Shown in pieces: positions 17,026-24,887 of a DNA stretch of 64,000 nucleotides. Each line of letters starts with the position of its first letter. Within the stretch, counting starts at the first letter, position 1. The stretch comes from Flavobacteriaceae bacterium (GTDB lineage: Bacteria; Bacteroidota; Bacteroidia; Flavobacteriales; Flavobacteriaceae), in NCBI GenBank assembly GCA_026988355.1, contig JALSLK010000103.1, positions 22,823 through 86,822 on the forward strand, given 5' to 3'. Below the pieces are notes generated by a model. The model ran no database searches, had not been told where the DNA came from, and worked only from the letters and a program-made list of their open reading frames with translations. The position numbers and the translations under genes are program-made.

Positions 17026-18129
17026 ATGCAAAGAAAACTATTACTCCTTTTTTTATTTGTTAATGTATGCTCCTTTAGTCAAAAAAAGAACGTAGAAAAT
17101 ACTTTTTTACAATTCGATTATTTTTATGGAAATATATTAAAACACAATAAAAATGTAGGTCATTTTTTAACGAATCATCCAACTGGTTTTACCTTAAGCT
17201 GGAATAAAAAAACAAACGGAGAAAAATCTTGGGAATCACGATATAATTATCCAGATTTTGGTATTTCTATGACTTACCAAGATTACAACAATTCTATTTT
17301 AGGAAAACTGTATTCTCTGTACGCACATTATAATTTTTATTTGTTACCTCGAAAAAACAAAGATCAAATCGTTTTACGAACTGGTTGGGGAATTGCTTAC
17401 AATACCAATCCGTATGACAAAATTACCAATCCGAAAAATGTTGCTTTTGGCACACACCTCAATTCGAGTACGTATTTTAAACTATATTACAAACGAGAAA
17501 ATATTATCGATAAAATAGGTATTAATGCTGGATTAACATTTATTCATGCATCCAATTCGAGTGTAAAATCTCCAAATACAGGTGTCAATATTTGGGCAGC
17601 AACTGTCGGTTTAAATTACAATATCGAAGAGAATAAAGAAATAACTTATACGCCATCTACAGAGAGTAAAAAATATACCGAATCTATAAAATACAATATC
17701 GTTTTTCGCTTTGGCGCAAATGAAAGTGATTTTATTGGTAGTGGTGTTAAACCTTTTTTTGTATTGTCTGCTTATGCAGATAAACGTATCAATAGAAAAT
17801 CTGCACTTCAATTTGGTGCAGATTATTATGTTTCTTATATGATGAAAGATTATATTGCGATAAAAAAGGCAGTCGATTCTAATTATAAAGATGGCGATTT
17901 TAAACGTGCTGGAATATTTGTAGGTCACGAATTATTTTTAAATAAAATTTCAATGATTTTTCAAGTTGGATATTACGTCTATTATCCAGTAGAATTTGAA
18001 GGAAGATTATACGAACGTCTTGGATTAAAACGTTATTTTAACGATAAGTGGTTTGCTTCAATAAGTTTAAAAGCACATGCAGCTAAAGCAGAAACTGTAG
18101 CTTTTGGAGTTGGAATCCGATTTAATTGA
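17026..18129 (+). CDS. PagL-like acyloxyacyl hydrolase (lipid A deacylase family), copy 1
   Basis: A 367-residue outer-membrane barrel protein with a signal peptide ending CSFSQ. The family motif is present with H174 and S176 in FIHASNSS, followed by SPNTGVN; PagL uses a His-Ser pair in the same context to remove the 3-O acyl chain of lipid A. The C-terminal half (about 215-367) extends well beyond PagL and carries more amphipathic strands. A homologous gene follows 118 bases downstream in the same orientation. Substrate is inferred from the family only. Confidence 0.78.
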   Translation: MQRKLLLLFLFVNVCSFSQKKNVENTFLQFDYFYGNILKHNKNVGHFLTNHPTGFTLSWNKKTNGEKSWESRYNYPDFGISMTYQDYNNSILGKLYSLYAHYNFYLLPRKNKDQIVLRTGWGIAYNTNPYDKITNPKNVAFGTHLNSSTYFKLYYKRENIIDKIGINAGLTFIHASNSSVKSPNTGVNIWAATVGLNYNIEENKEITYTPSTESKKYTESIKYNIVFRFGANESDFIGSGVKPFFVLSAYADKRINRKSALQFGADYYVSYMMKDYIAIKKAVDSNYKDGDFKRAGIFVGHELFLNKISMIFQVGYYVYYPVEFEGRLYERLGLKRYFNDKWFASISLKAHAAKAETVAFGVGIRFN

Positions 18130-18247
18130 TAACGTCTTATCGAATGATTTTAGCAGAGATAATAATGAAAAATTATATCGAGATAAAAAATATAAATTTT
18201 GAAAACCTCTAACAAATAAGCATACCAAAACTAATTAGAATTCTGAA

Positions 18248-19351
18248 TTGAAAAAACACATCATATATATAGTCCTAGGATTTACTTTAACGAGTGCTTT
18301 TGCACAAAAAAAGCAATATCACTTTATGGATGTAGATGCGTTTTATGGTATTGCATTAGAACACGATAAATCACTAGCAACAGCAATTCAAGGAAATCCA
18401 TTTGGTTTTATAATTGGCTACAATATTAAAAATGCAAAAAATGCGAATTGGCTAGCATATTATAATTATCCAGATTTTGGGTTCTCTGTTTTATATCAAA
18501 ATACGAATTCGGATATTTTAGGAGAAATGTATGCTGCTTATACACATTACAATTTTTATTTTAATGATAGAAATGCTAAAAACAAATTGCAACTTAGAAT
18601 AGCATTTGGTCTAGGGTACATTAGCAAACCGTACAACGCCATTTCTAATGAATTCAATTATACATTAGCCACAAAATTTGCAGGTTCTGCGTACTTAAAA
18701 TTAAATTATCATCGAGATTTTTTTAACAAAAAAATCGGACTACAAACTGGTTTATCTTTAATTCATTTTTCAAATGCAGGTTTTAAAAATCCAAATTTAG
18801 GTTTAAACACTTTAGCAGCAACTATTGGTATAAATTATAATTTACAAAAAGAAAACCCAACATTTTCAAAAAAAGAGAAACGTCCAAAAGAAAAAAACAA
18901 AATACGTTATAATTTTATGTTTAGAGCAGGAATTAATGAGAGTAAGATTCCTGATAGCGGTCAATTTCCTTTTTATGTAGGAACTTTTTCAATAGAGAAA
19001 AAGCTAAATTTCAAATCCACACTTACAACTGGAGTTGATTATTTTAAATCCGATTTTCTAAATAAATATTTACAAGACGAATCGGAGTTACAAACGGGAA
19101 TTCCGAATACAACGAATTTTAAAACCGATAGAATTGGTATTTTTGCAGGGCACGAATTATACATCCATAATTTTTCGATGGTAACACAATTAGGGTATCA
19201 CATATATGCTCCAAACAAATACGTTTCTAAAATTTACGAACGTTTGGGATTTAAACATCAATTTAACGATCATTTTTTTACAGAATTAACTTTAAAAGTG
19301 AATCTCTTTAGAGCGGAAGGTTTGGAATTTGGTATAGGATACAGACTATAA
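18248..19351 (+). CDS. PagL-like acyloxyacyl hydrolase, copy 2 (tandem paralogue)
   Basis: A 367-residue protein, the same length as the upstream copy, sharing its plan and many blocks (NYPDFG, YAAYTHYNFY versus YSLYAHYNFY, GHELYIHNFSM versus GHELFLNKISM, and a C-terminal RLGFKHQFND block). The catalytic pair is H173 and S175 in LIHFSNAG, closer to classical PagL than copy 1. The start is TTG at 18248, chosen because it gives a full signal peptide ending SAFAQ and no in-frame ATG is near. It is followed after 1 base by a GIN-domain lipoprotein gene. Probably modifies outer-membrane lipid A. Confidence 0.8.
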   Translation: MKKHIIYIVLGFTLTSAFAQKKQYHFMDVDAFYGIALEHDKSLATAIQGNPFGFIIGYNIKNAKNANWLAYYNYPDFGFSVLYQNTNSDILGEMYAAYTHYNFYFNDRNAKNKLQLRIAFGLGYISKPYNAISNEFNYTLATKFAGSAYLKLNYHRDFFNKKIGLQTGLSLIHFSNAGFKNPNLGLNTLAATIGINYNLQKENPTFSKKEKRPKEKNKIRYNFMFRAGINESKIPDSGQFPFYVGTFSIEKKLNFKSTLTTGVDYFKSDFLNKYLQDESELQTGIPNTTNFKTDRIGIFAGHELYIHNFSMVTQLGYHIYAPNKYVSKIYERLGFKHQFNDHFFTELTLKVNLFRAEGLEFGIGYRL

Positions 19352-19352
19352 T

Positions 19353-20114
19353 TTGAAAAAATATAAAATGAATATAACAGTAAAAAATACAATCTATTTC
19401 TTAATCTTAATTGGTATTGCTAGTTGCAATCCAAAAGACTGTTTTGAAAGTACAGGAACAATTATTCAAAAAGAAATAACCGTACCTATTTTTGATAAAA
19501 TAAATGTTGGCAATGAAGTAAGTTTGATAATTAAGCAAGGAGTAACTCAAAAAGTTATTTTAGAAACAGGCACTAATTTAATAAACGATGTTACTGCAGA
19601 AGTTGTTGATGGAAAATTATTTATTACCGATACTAATTCTTGTAATTTAACACGAGATTATGCCGTTACAAAAGTGTATGTAACTTCGCCTAATATTACC
19701 GAAATACGAAGTAATACAGCAAGAAGCATTACATCGAATGGAATAATTAATTTTTCAAATCTTACTTTAATTTCAGAAGATTTTATTGAAGATGCCTTAA
19801 ATATTGGGGACTTTAATCTCCATATCGAAAATCAATCTATAAAAATAATAAGTAATGGAAGTTCTATTTTTACACTAAACGGAACAACTACACATCTAAA
19901 CATCGGTTTTTATTCTGGTAGTTCTCGATTTATTGGTTCGGATTTAATGGCAACAAATGTCTTAGTCGTACAAAAATCGACAAACGACATGCTTATCCAT
20001 CCAATAAACAGATTAGAAGGAGATATTTTTTCTATTGGAGATGTCATTAGCTATAATCATCCAAATATTATTACAATTACGGAGCATTACACTGGAAAAT
20101 TAATTTTTATTTGA
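19353..20114 (+). CDS. Head-GIN domain (DUF2807) lipoprotein
   Basis: A 253-residue lipoprotein with lipobox GIASC, then a beta-helix-like DUF2807 region (VPIFDKINVGNEVSLIIKQG is the typical opening). The function of the family is unknown; its members are small repeat-built envelope proteins. Two starts are possible: TTG at 19353, 1 base after the previous stop, or ATG at 19368, which leaves a shorter but complete signal peptide. The second is at least as likely. It is probably cotranscribed with the deacylase copy 2. Confidence 0.75.
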   Translation: MKKYKMNITVKNTIYFLILIGIASCNPKDCFESTGTIIQKEITVPIFDKINVGNEVSLIIKQGVTQKVILETGTNLINDVTAEVVDGKLFITDTNSCNLTRDYAVTKVYVTSPNITEIRSNTARSITSNGIINFSNLTLISEDFIEDALNIGDFNLHIENQSIKIISNGSSIFTLNGTTTHLNIGFYSGSSRFIGSDLMATNVLVVQKSTNDMLIHPINRLEGDIFSIGDVISYNHPNIITITEHYTGKLIFI

Positions 20115-20161
20115 ATTCTATAAAATAATTTTATATCGAACTAAGGTTAGTAATAATTTAT

Positions 20162-20169
20162 TAATTTTG
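20162..20169 (+). promoter_or_regulatory. TAnnTTTG promoter box of MscS gene
   Basis: TAATTTTG, 25 bases upstream of the MscS ATG at 20195. Confidence 0.4.
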
Positions 20170-20194
20170 CAAGACTAAATTTTTAAGATTAATA

Positions 20195-21016
20195 ATGGCA
20201 CAAGAAGATAAAGGATATTTAGAATTAGCACAAGATAATATTATTACGTATGCTCCAAAAATGATTGGCGCAATATTAATTTTATGGATTGGATTTAAAG
20301 TGATTAAAAAATTAATGACTTTAATTGAGAATTTACTTAACAAGAGTTCATTGTCCGATACCATAAAACCATTTATTTTATCTGTTTTGGGTATTGTATT
20401 AAAAGTAGCTGTTGTATTAGCTGCCGCAGGAATTGCAGGAGTTGATTTAAGTATTTTTGCAACAATAATAGGTGCTTCTGTATTAGCAATTGGACTATCT
20501 TTACAAGGCAGTTTAGGTAATCTAGCCTCAGGTTTATTGGTATTATCTATAAAACCTTATAAGGTTGGTGATTGGATTGAAGTAAATGAAAAATTTGGTA
20601 AGGTTTCCGAAATTGGCATTTTTAATACAACCGTTGTTACTCCTGGAAATAAAACACTTATTATTCCAAATTCGTTAATGACTAGCGATGTTATTACGAA
20701 CCATTCCGAACGTGGCGTATTACGACTCGAAATTGATGTAACCATGCCTTATGCAGAAAGTTTTCCTAAAGTAAAACAAATCATTGAAAATGCAATCGCT
20801 ACCATTCCTAATATTTTAGAGACACCAAAACCCGAAATTGGTATTGAAGGTTACGATAGCCATTCGGTACAAGTTGCTGTTAGACCTTATGTAAATCCCG
20901 ATCATTTTTGGGAAGTTACTTTTGCTTGTTACGAAAATATTAAAAAAGCATTTAGCGAAAATAACATTCAAGTTGCTTATTCTGAAGGTGTAGAACTTGG
21001 TAGTATTGGCGAGTAA
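20195..21016 (+). CDS. Small-conductance mechanosensitive channel, MscS family
   Basis: A 273-residue protein with three N-terminal membrane helices. The third is the Gly/Ala-rich pore helix (ASVLAIGLSLQGSLGNLASG), followed by the beta domain (KVGDWIEVNEKFGKVSEIGIFNTTV) and the C-terminal domain. Length and order match minimal MscS (E. coli MscS, 286 residues). It releases solutes on hypo-osmotic shock. A methyltransferase gene follows 56 bases downstream. Confidence 0.93.
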   Translation: MAQEDKGYLELAQDNIITYAPKMIGAILILWIGFKVIKKLMTLIENLLNKSSLSDTIKPFILSVLGIVLKVAVVLAAAGIAGVDLSIFATIIGASVLAIGLSLQGSLGNLASGLLVLSIKPYKVGDWIEVNEKFGKVSEIGIFNTTVVTPGNKTLIIPNSLMTSDVITNHSERGVLRLEIDVTMPYAESFPKVKQIIENAIATIPNILETPKPEIGIEGYDSHSVQVAVRPYVNPDHFWEVTFACYENIKKAFSENNIQVAYSEGVELGSIGE

Positions 21017-21072
21017 TTAGATTAAAAAGTATAGATCCTAGATGCAAGACTATTAATCTCTATACGATAAAA

Positions 21073-21792
21073 ATGATTCATAAAACCAACGACATATACG
21101 GACAAGCATTGCTAGATTATCAAAATGGTAATTTTACCGAAGACATTAAAACATTTTCTTCCATCGCTGGCGAAGATATTTATCCATTACCTTATCTTTT
21201 TAGAAGTTTTAATGAAATGCCAAAACTAGAGCAAAAAGCATTGCAACTTTCTAAAGGAAAAATAATAGATGTTGGTTGCGGAGCTGGAAGTCATAGTTTA
21301 TATCTCCAAAAAAAAAACAAAGAGGTTTTTGCTATTGACGTTTCAAAAGGTGCTATTGAAACTTGTAGATTAAGAGGTATTAATAATGCTTCAGTCCAAG
21401 ATATTTGGCAATTAAAAAAGCAACAATTCGATACGATTCTACTTTTAATGAATGGTGCTGGAATGTGCGGAAAACTCCATAAATTAACTAATTTCTTAAA
21501 TCATTTAAAAACTTTACTTAGTCCTAACGGACAAATTTTGTTAGACTCTACGGATGTTATTTATATGTTTGAAGATGAAAATGGCGATTATATTATTGAT
21601 GTCAATCAAGATTATTATGGAGAAACTACTTTTAGGATGGAGTATAAAAATCAAAAAGGCAAACCGTTTAATTGGCTTTATATTGATTTTAACAATTTAC
21701 AACGTGCATCCGAATTTTGTGGTTTACAATGCGAATTAATTTTAGAAGGTTCGCATTACGATTATCTAGCTAAGATTAGTTTTTTCCAGTAA
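21073..21792 (+). CDS. Class I SAM-dependent methyltransferase
   Basis: A 239-residue protein with the Rossmann methyltransferase motif I IIDVGCGAGSHSLYL, followed by an acidic motif II (VFAIDVSKGAI) and a motif near LLLMNGAGM. The substrate is not evident. Its 3' end overlaps the convergent lipoprotein gene by 17 bases. Probably cotranscribed with the MscS gene upstream. Confidence 0.82.
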   Translation: MIHKTNDIYGQALLDYQNGNFTEDIKTFSSIAGEDIYPLPYLFRSFNEMPKLEQKALQLSKGKIIDVGCGAGSHSLYLQKKNKEVFAIDVSKGAIETCRLRGINNASVQDIWQLKKQQFDTILLLMNGAGMCGKLHKLTNFLNHLKTLLSPNGQILLDSTDVIYMFEDENGDYIIDVNQDYYGETTFRMEYKNQKGKPFNWLYIDFNNLQRASEFCGLQCELILEGSHYDYLAKISFFQ

Positions 21793-22717
21793 TATACTTT
21801 CCTATTTTTACGTATTCGTTTTTTACATTTTGTGGCATATTTCTGGCTCCTACGGAAGTAGTAACATCAAATCCACTTGGCCAAAAATAGCCAAAAACAC
21901 CTATTACTTTTGGTTCTTCTTTAGCCAAATCAAAATAACTACTTGCTACATCTTTCATTTCGGTTAAAGCAATTCCTCCTATATTTTCATGTAATGCATT
22001 TATGTAATGTGTATCCATTATTAAAATAAGTCGTTGTGTATTGTTAATTTTAGATTTTAAAAGAGAAAATTCATTTTTAAAAGTTACATTATTTTTTGGA
22101 TCTTTAATTCCGTAATGATTAAATCCGATCCAATCTACCGAATTCGGAACTTGTAATTGTCTAATTGCTGGATATGCTTCTATTATCATTATTGGAACCG
22201 TTGTAATTGTAGTTTTTATATAATCCGCAGCAGTTTTTAATGCCGTAAATGAAATTGCATTCCAAGTTGGTTCTTCTCCTAAATAAAAAGATTGAATTCT
22301 ATTTTTATTTATTTGCAACTGATTTGTAACCACAAATGTATTCCATCTATCTTCGTAATCTGCTCTTAAATCGTATTCTGCTCCAGATTGTCCTCCTGTA
22401 CCAACTTGTTCAAAAAATAATTCGCTAATGTGCAAAATGCTTTTCATTTGTAAATTATCCATTGCTTCCATCCTATCTATAATATTATCGGTTGGATTAA
22501 CTACTAAAATATCTGCAACATTAGAAAATTCAAAAACCTCATCGATATAATTTGTTTTCACTTCATTATCTGTTGGATCGTCCCAATCTGTATCTACCAA
22601 AGTAAATCCAAAAAATTGAATGTGATTAGTTGGCAATTCTACTACTTCATCTTTCTTACACGAAAAACTAAAAGCAAACAAAATTACCAATATCAATACA
22701 TAACTTACTTCTTTCAT
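21776..22717 (-). CDS. Lipoprotein of unknown function, TIM-barrel-like
   Basis: A 313-residue lipoprotein (lipobox FSFSC, then KKDE). The mature part has the alternation of strands and helices of a TIM barrel, with motifs reminiscent of glycoside hydrolases (YLGEEPTW, VDWIGFNHYG, GVFGYFWPSG). I do not recognise a family, and an enzymatic role is only a guess. It is probably the second gene of an operon with the MFS transporter 30 bases upstream. Confidence 0.65.
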   Translation of the reverse strand: MKEVSYVLILVILFAFSFSCKKDEVVELPTNHIQFFGFTLVDTDWDDPTDNEVKTNYIDEVFEFSNVADILVVNPTDNIIDRMEAMDNLQMKSILHISELFFEQVGTGGQSGAEYDLRADYEDRWNTFVVTNQLQINKNRIQSFYLGEEPTWNAISFTALKTAADYIKTTITTVPIMIIEAYPAIRQLQVPNSVDWIGFNHYGIKDPKNNVTFKNEFSLLKSKINNTQRLILIMDTHYINALHENIGGIALTEMKDVASSYFDLAKEEPKVIGVFGYFWPSGFDVTTSVGARNMPQNVKNEYVKIGKYITGKN

Positions 22718-22747
22718 TTTAATGATTTGGGATAAAGATACTATATT

Positions 22748-23950
22748 CTATCCAACCTCTTTATAATCCATATCTCTTTTTAACCAAATTAAAAATACAC
22801 AAGAAACTAATAACAAACCTGTTACAGCGTACCACAACATCGCATAACCGTAGTTATCTACGATATACATTCCAAAAATAGGCCCTACAATAAAAGCGGC
22901 AGAATAGGTCATACCATACATTGCCATATATGCTCCTTGGTTTCCTTTTTTGGAGCGTTCCATTGCATAAGTATTTGAAAATGGAAAACTAAATATCTCT
23001 CCAAAAGTGAGTAATACCATTCCTAGAATAATTACCCAAATAGAATGGTCTAAATTCAATATAAAATAACTTGCTGCAAATAATAACATCCCAAAAATTA
23101 CTAATTTTATATGATGGTATTTTTTATCAAAATAGTCTACTATTGGCATTTCGGTTAAAAATATTAAGAATCCGTTTAACGCCAATAAATAACCTATTTT
23201 TTGCTCCTCTAAATGGATTACTTCGTTGTAAAACAAAGGTAATATTTCTATAAACTGAATAAAGGCAACTCCTGATAAAAATATAGCAATCCAAAATAAC
23301 ATGAATTGAAAATCTTTATAAGGTGGTGTTTTTTTATTTTTTTCTTTCTCGTCCTTTTTTACTACATCTGTTTTTTGGTATAGGTATTTGTACAATACAA
23401 CTCCTGCGATTAGTGTTGTTGTTGCATCTATCCAAAATAATCCTTTGTAACTTATTGTCGCTATTATTAATCCTGCTAAAGCTGGACCTACCGAGAATCC
23501 TAAATTTATTGCCAATCGTATTAATGTAACCGATCTTGTTTTATTCTCGTCGTTACTATAATCTGTAATTGCAACCCACATTGCTGGTCTAAACAAATCT
23601 ATAATTGTAATTAATACAAATATCCCAACATTAAATTGCCAAAATGTTTCTATATATTGCAATACAAAAAATAATACTCCTCCTAAAAACAGACTCATAT
23701 ACATTACTTTAAAGTAACCTATTATATCTGTTAATTTTCCGCCTAACCAAGTCCCAAAAAAAGAGCCTAAGCCATAAAAAGTCATAACGATACCTACTTG
23801 CATTAAGGTAAAACCTAATGACTTGGTAAGGTATAAGGATAAAAATGGTATTACCATTGCTCCTGTTCTATTTATTAGTGTAATTAGTGAAAGTATCCAA
23901 ATATCTTTAGACAAATTTCTGTATGGGTTTATTAATTTATCAAACATCAT
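22748..23950 (-). CDS. Major facilitator superfamily transporter
   Basis: A 400-residue membrane protein with twelve predicted helices. The MFS loop 2-3 motif is visible as GTWLGGKLTDIIGY (variant of GxxxDrxGrr). The halves are joined by a charged loop (about 195-212). It resembles multidrug or sugar-efflux MFS proteins, but the substrate cannot be inferred. It precedes the unknown lipoprotein gene in the same direction. Confidence 0.88.
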   Translation of the reverse strand: MMFDKLINPYRNLSKDIWILSLITLINRTGAMVIPFLSLYLTKSLGFTLMQVGIVMTFYGLGSFFGTWLGGKLTDIIGYFKVMYMSLFLGGVLFFVLQYIETFWQFNVGIFVLITIIDLFRPAMWVAITDYSNDENKTRSVTLIRLAINLGFSVGPALAGLIIATISYKGLFWIDATTTLIAGVVLYKYLYQKTDVVKKDEKEKNKKTPPYKDFQFMLFWIAIFLSGVAFIQFIEILPLFYNEVIHLEEQKIGYLLALNGFLIFLTEMPIVDYFDKKYHHIKLVIFGMLLFAASYFILNLDHSIWVIILGMVLLTFGEIFSFPFSNTYAMERSKKGNQGAYMAMYGMTYSAAFIVGPIFGMYIVDNYGYAMLWYAVTGLLLVSCVFLIWLKRDMDYKEVG

Positions 23951-23979
23951 TAAGGTTTTAGTAGTATTATAAAAATAAA

Positions 23980-24002
23980 AAATCCAGCTAAAAGCTGGAT
24001 TT
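23980..24002 (-). terminator. Perfect hairpin with T-run upstream of the MFS gene
   Basis: AAATCCAGCT, a 3-base loop, then the exact complement. On the reverse strand it is followed by a run of Ts. It would end a short reverse-strand transcript coming from about 24130, before the MFS gene start at 23950, or act as a leader hairpin of the MFS mRNA. Confidence 0.6.
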
Positions 24003-24034
24003 AAAATTTATTGAAATAGTTTATATATCTATAA

Positions 24035-24112
24035 TCAAAACAAATAATCGCAGCGATACGCATGTGTATATCTACACTTTTGCACGAACGTATATGTTTT
24101 AATTGTTTTCAT
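24035..24112 (-). CDS. Possible 25-residue minigene between promoter and terminator
   Basis: A reverse-strand ORF from ATG at 24112 to TGA at 24035. The product is basic and starts MKTIKTYTFVQKC and ends CDYLF. It is preceded 18 bases upstream by a TAnnTTTG box (24131-24138) and followed by a perfect hairpin with a T-run (23980-24002). Together these resemble a stand-alone small transcript, either a micropeptide, a leader peptide for the MFS operon, or a small RNA. Coding potential cannot be judged from one sequence. Confidence 0.3.
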   Translation of the reverse strand: MKTIKTYTFVQKCRYTHAYRCDYLF

Positions 24113-24130
24113 TTCTTGATTAATTACAAA

Positions 24131-24138
24131 CAAATATA
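24131..24138 (-). promoter_or_regulatory. Reverse-strand TAnnTTTG box
   Basis: TATATTTG on the reverse strand, 18 bases before the 25-residue ORF and about 180 bases before the MFS start. It could drive both. Confidence 0.4.
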
Positions 24139-24195
24139 TAAAATTATTGTTTCTATCCATATAAATTATTGCTTATTTTTGAAAAAAATATAATC

Positions 24196-24801
24196 ATGAA
24201 TAAATTATCTATAATAATCTTGCTATTAATTTCTTTCTCTGCTTGCACGCAAGAAAAAGACAATTCTCCTATTACATTAGCAAAAGAGTTTCAATATAAA
24301 TTAAATTTAGAATATGCGGATAAAGACACTTCGCCATTAACTAAAAAGGATTTTAAAACCTTTTCTAGCTTAGACTTTTATCCTATAAATAAAGATTTAA
24401 TTATTGAGGCTACCTTTACTAGAACGCCAAATGAGAAACCATTCGAAATGGTAACTACTACGAGCAGACTAGCAAAATATGTTAAATATGGTATCGCTAA
24501 GTTTGTTATTAATGGAAAAAAATTGCAATTAAATATTTATCAAAATATCAATTTAAGAGATAAAGAAAAGTATAAAGAGCATTTGTTTTTACCTTTTACG
24601 GATATAACTAATAATACCGCAACGTATGCTGCTGGTAGATATGTGGATTTAAAAATCCCTAAAGGAGATACTATTCTTATTGATTTTAATCGTGCTTATA
24701 ATCCGTATTGTGCTTATAATCACAAATATTCTTGTCCTATTCCTCCAGAAGAAAACAATCTAGATATTGAGATTAAAGCTGGTGTTTTAAAGTTTCATTA
24801 A
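24196..24801 (+). CDS. DUF1684 lipoprotein
   Basis: A 201-residue lipoprotein starting at ATG 24196, with signal peptide and lipobox FSAC. This start is preferred to an upstream in-frame TTG at 24169 because a TAnnTTTG-like box (24174-24181) lies between the two. The mature sequence matches the DUF1684 family: YADKDTSPLT, DLKIPKGDTILIDFNRAYNPYCAY and CPIPPEENNLDIEIKAG. The YNPYCAY..CP segment is the signature. The function is unknown; it is widespread in Bacteroidota. The gene stands alone. Confidence 0.8.
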   Translation: MNKLSIIILLLISFSACTQEKDNSPITLAKEFQYKLNLEYADKDTSPLTKKDFKTFSSLDFYPINKDLIIEATFTRTPNEKPFEMVTTTSRLAKYVKYGIAKFVINGKKLQLNIYQNINLRDKEKYKEHLFLPFTDITNNTATYAAGRYVDLKIPKGDTILIDFNRAYNPYCAYNHKYSCPIPPEENNLDIEIKAGVLKFH

Positions 24802-24822
24802 TTGGTCTGTTTTAAAACTTGT

Positions 24823-24884
24823 TTATACCAACTCAACATCAAAATGCGCTAAATAGATTTGAACTATTTTTAATTCTGACACCA
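24823..24884. repeat. Dispersed palindromic intergenic repeat, copy A
   Basis: Runs from TTATACCAACTCAACATC through ATGCGCTAAATAGATTTGAA to the edge of the lon gene. The central block matches the copy at 35448 almost base for base. It sits between two convergent genes. Confidence 0.65.
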
Positions 24885-24887
24885 AAA

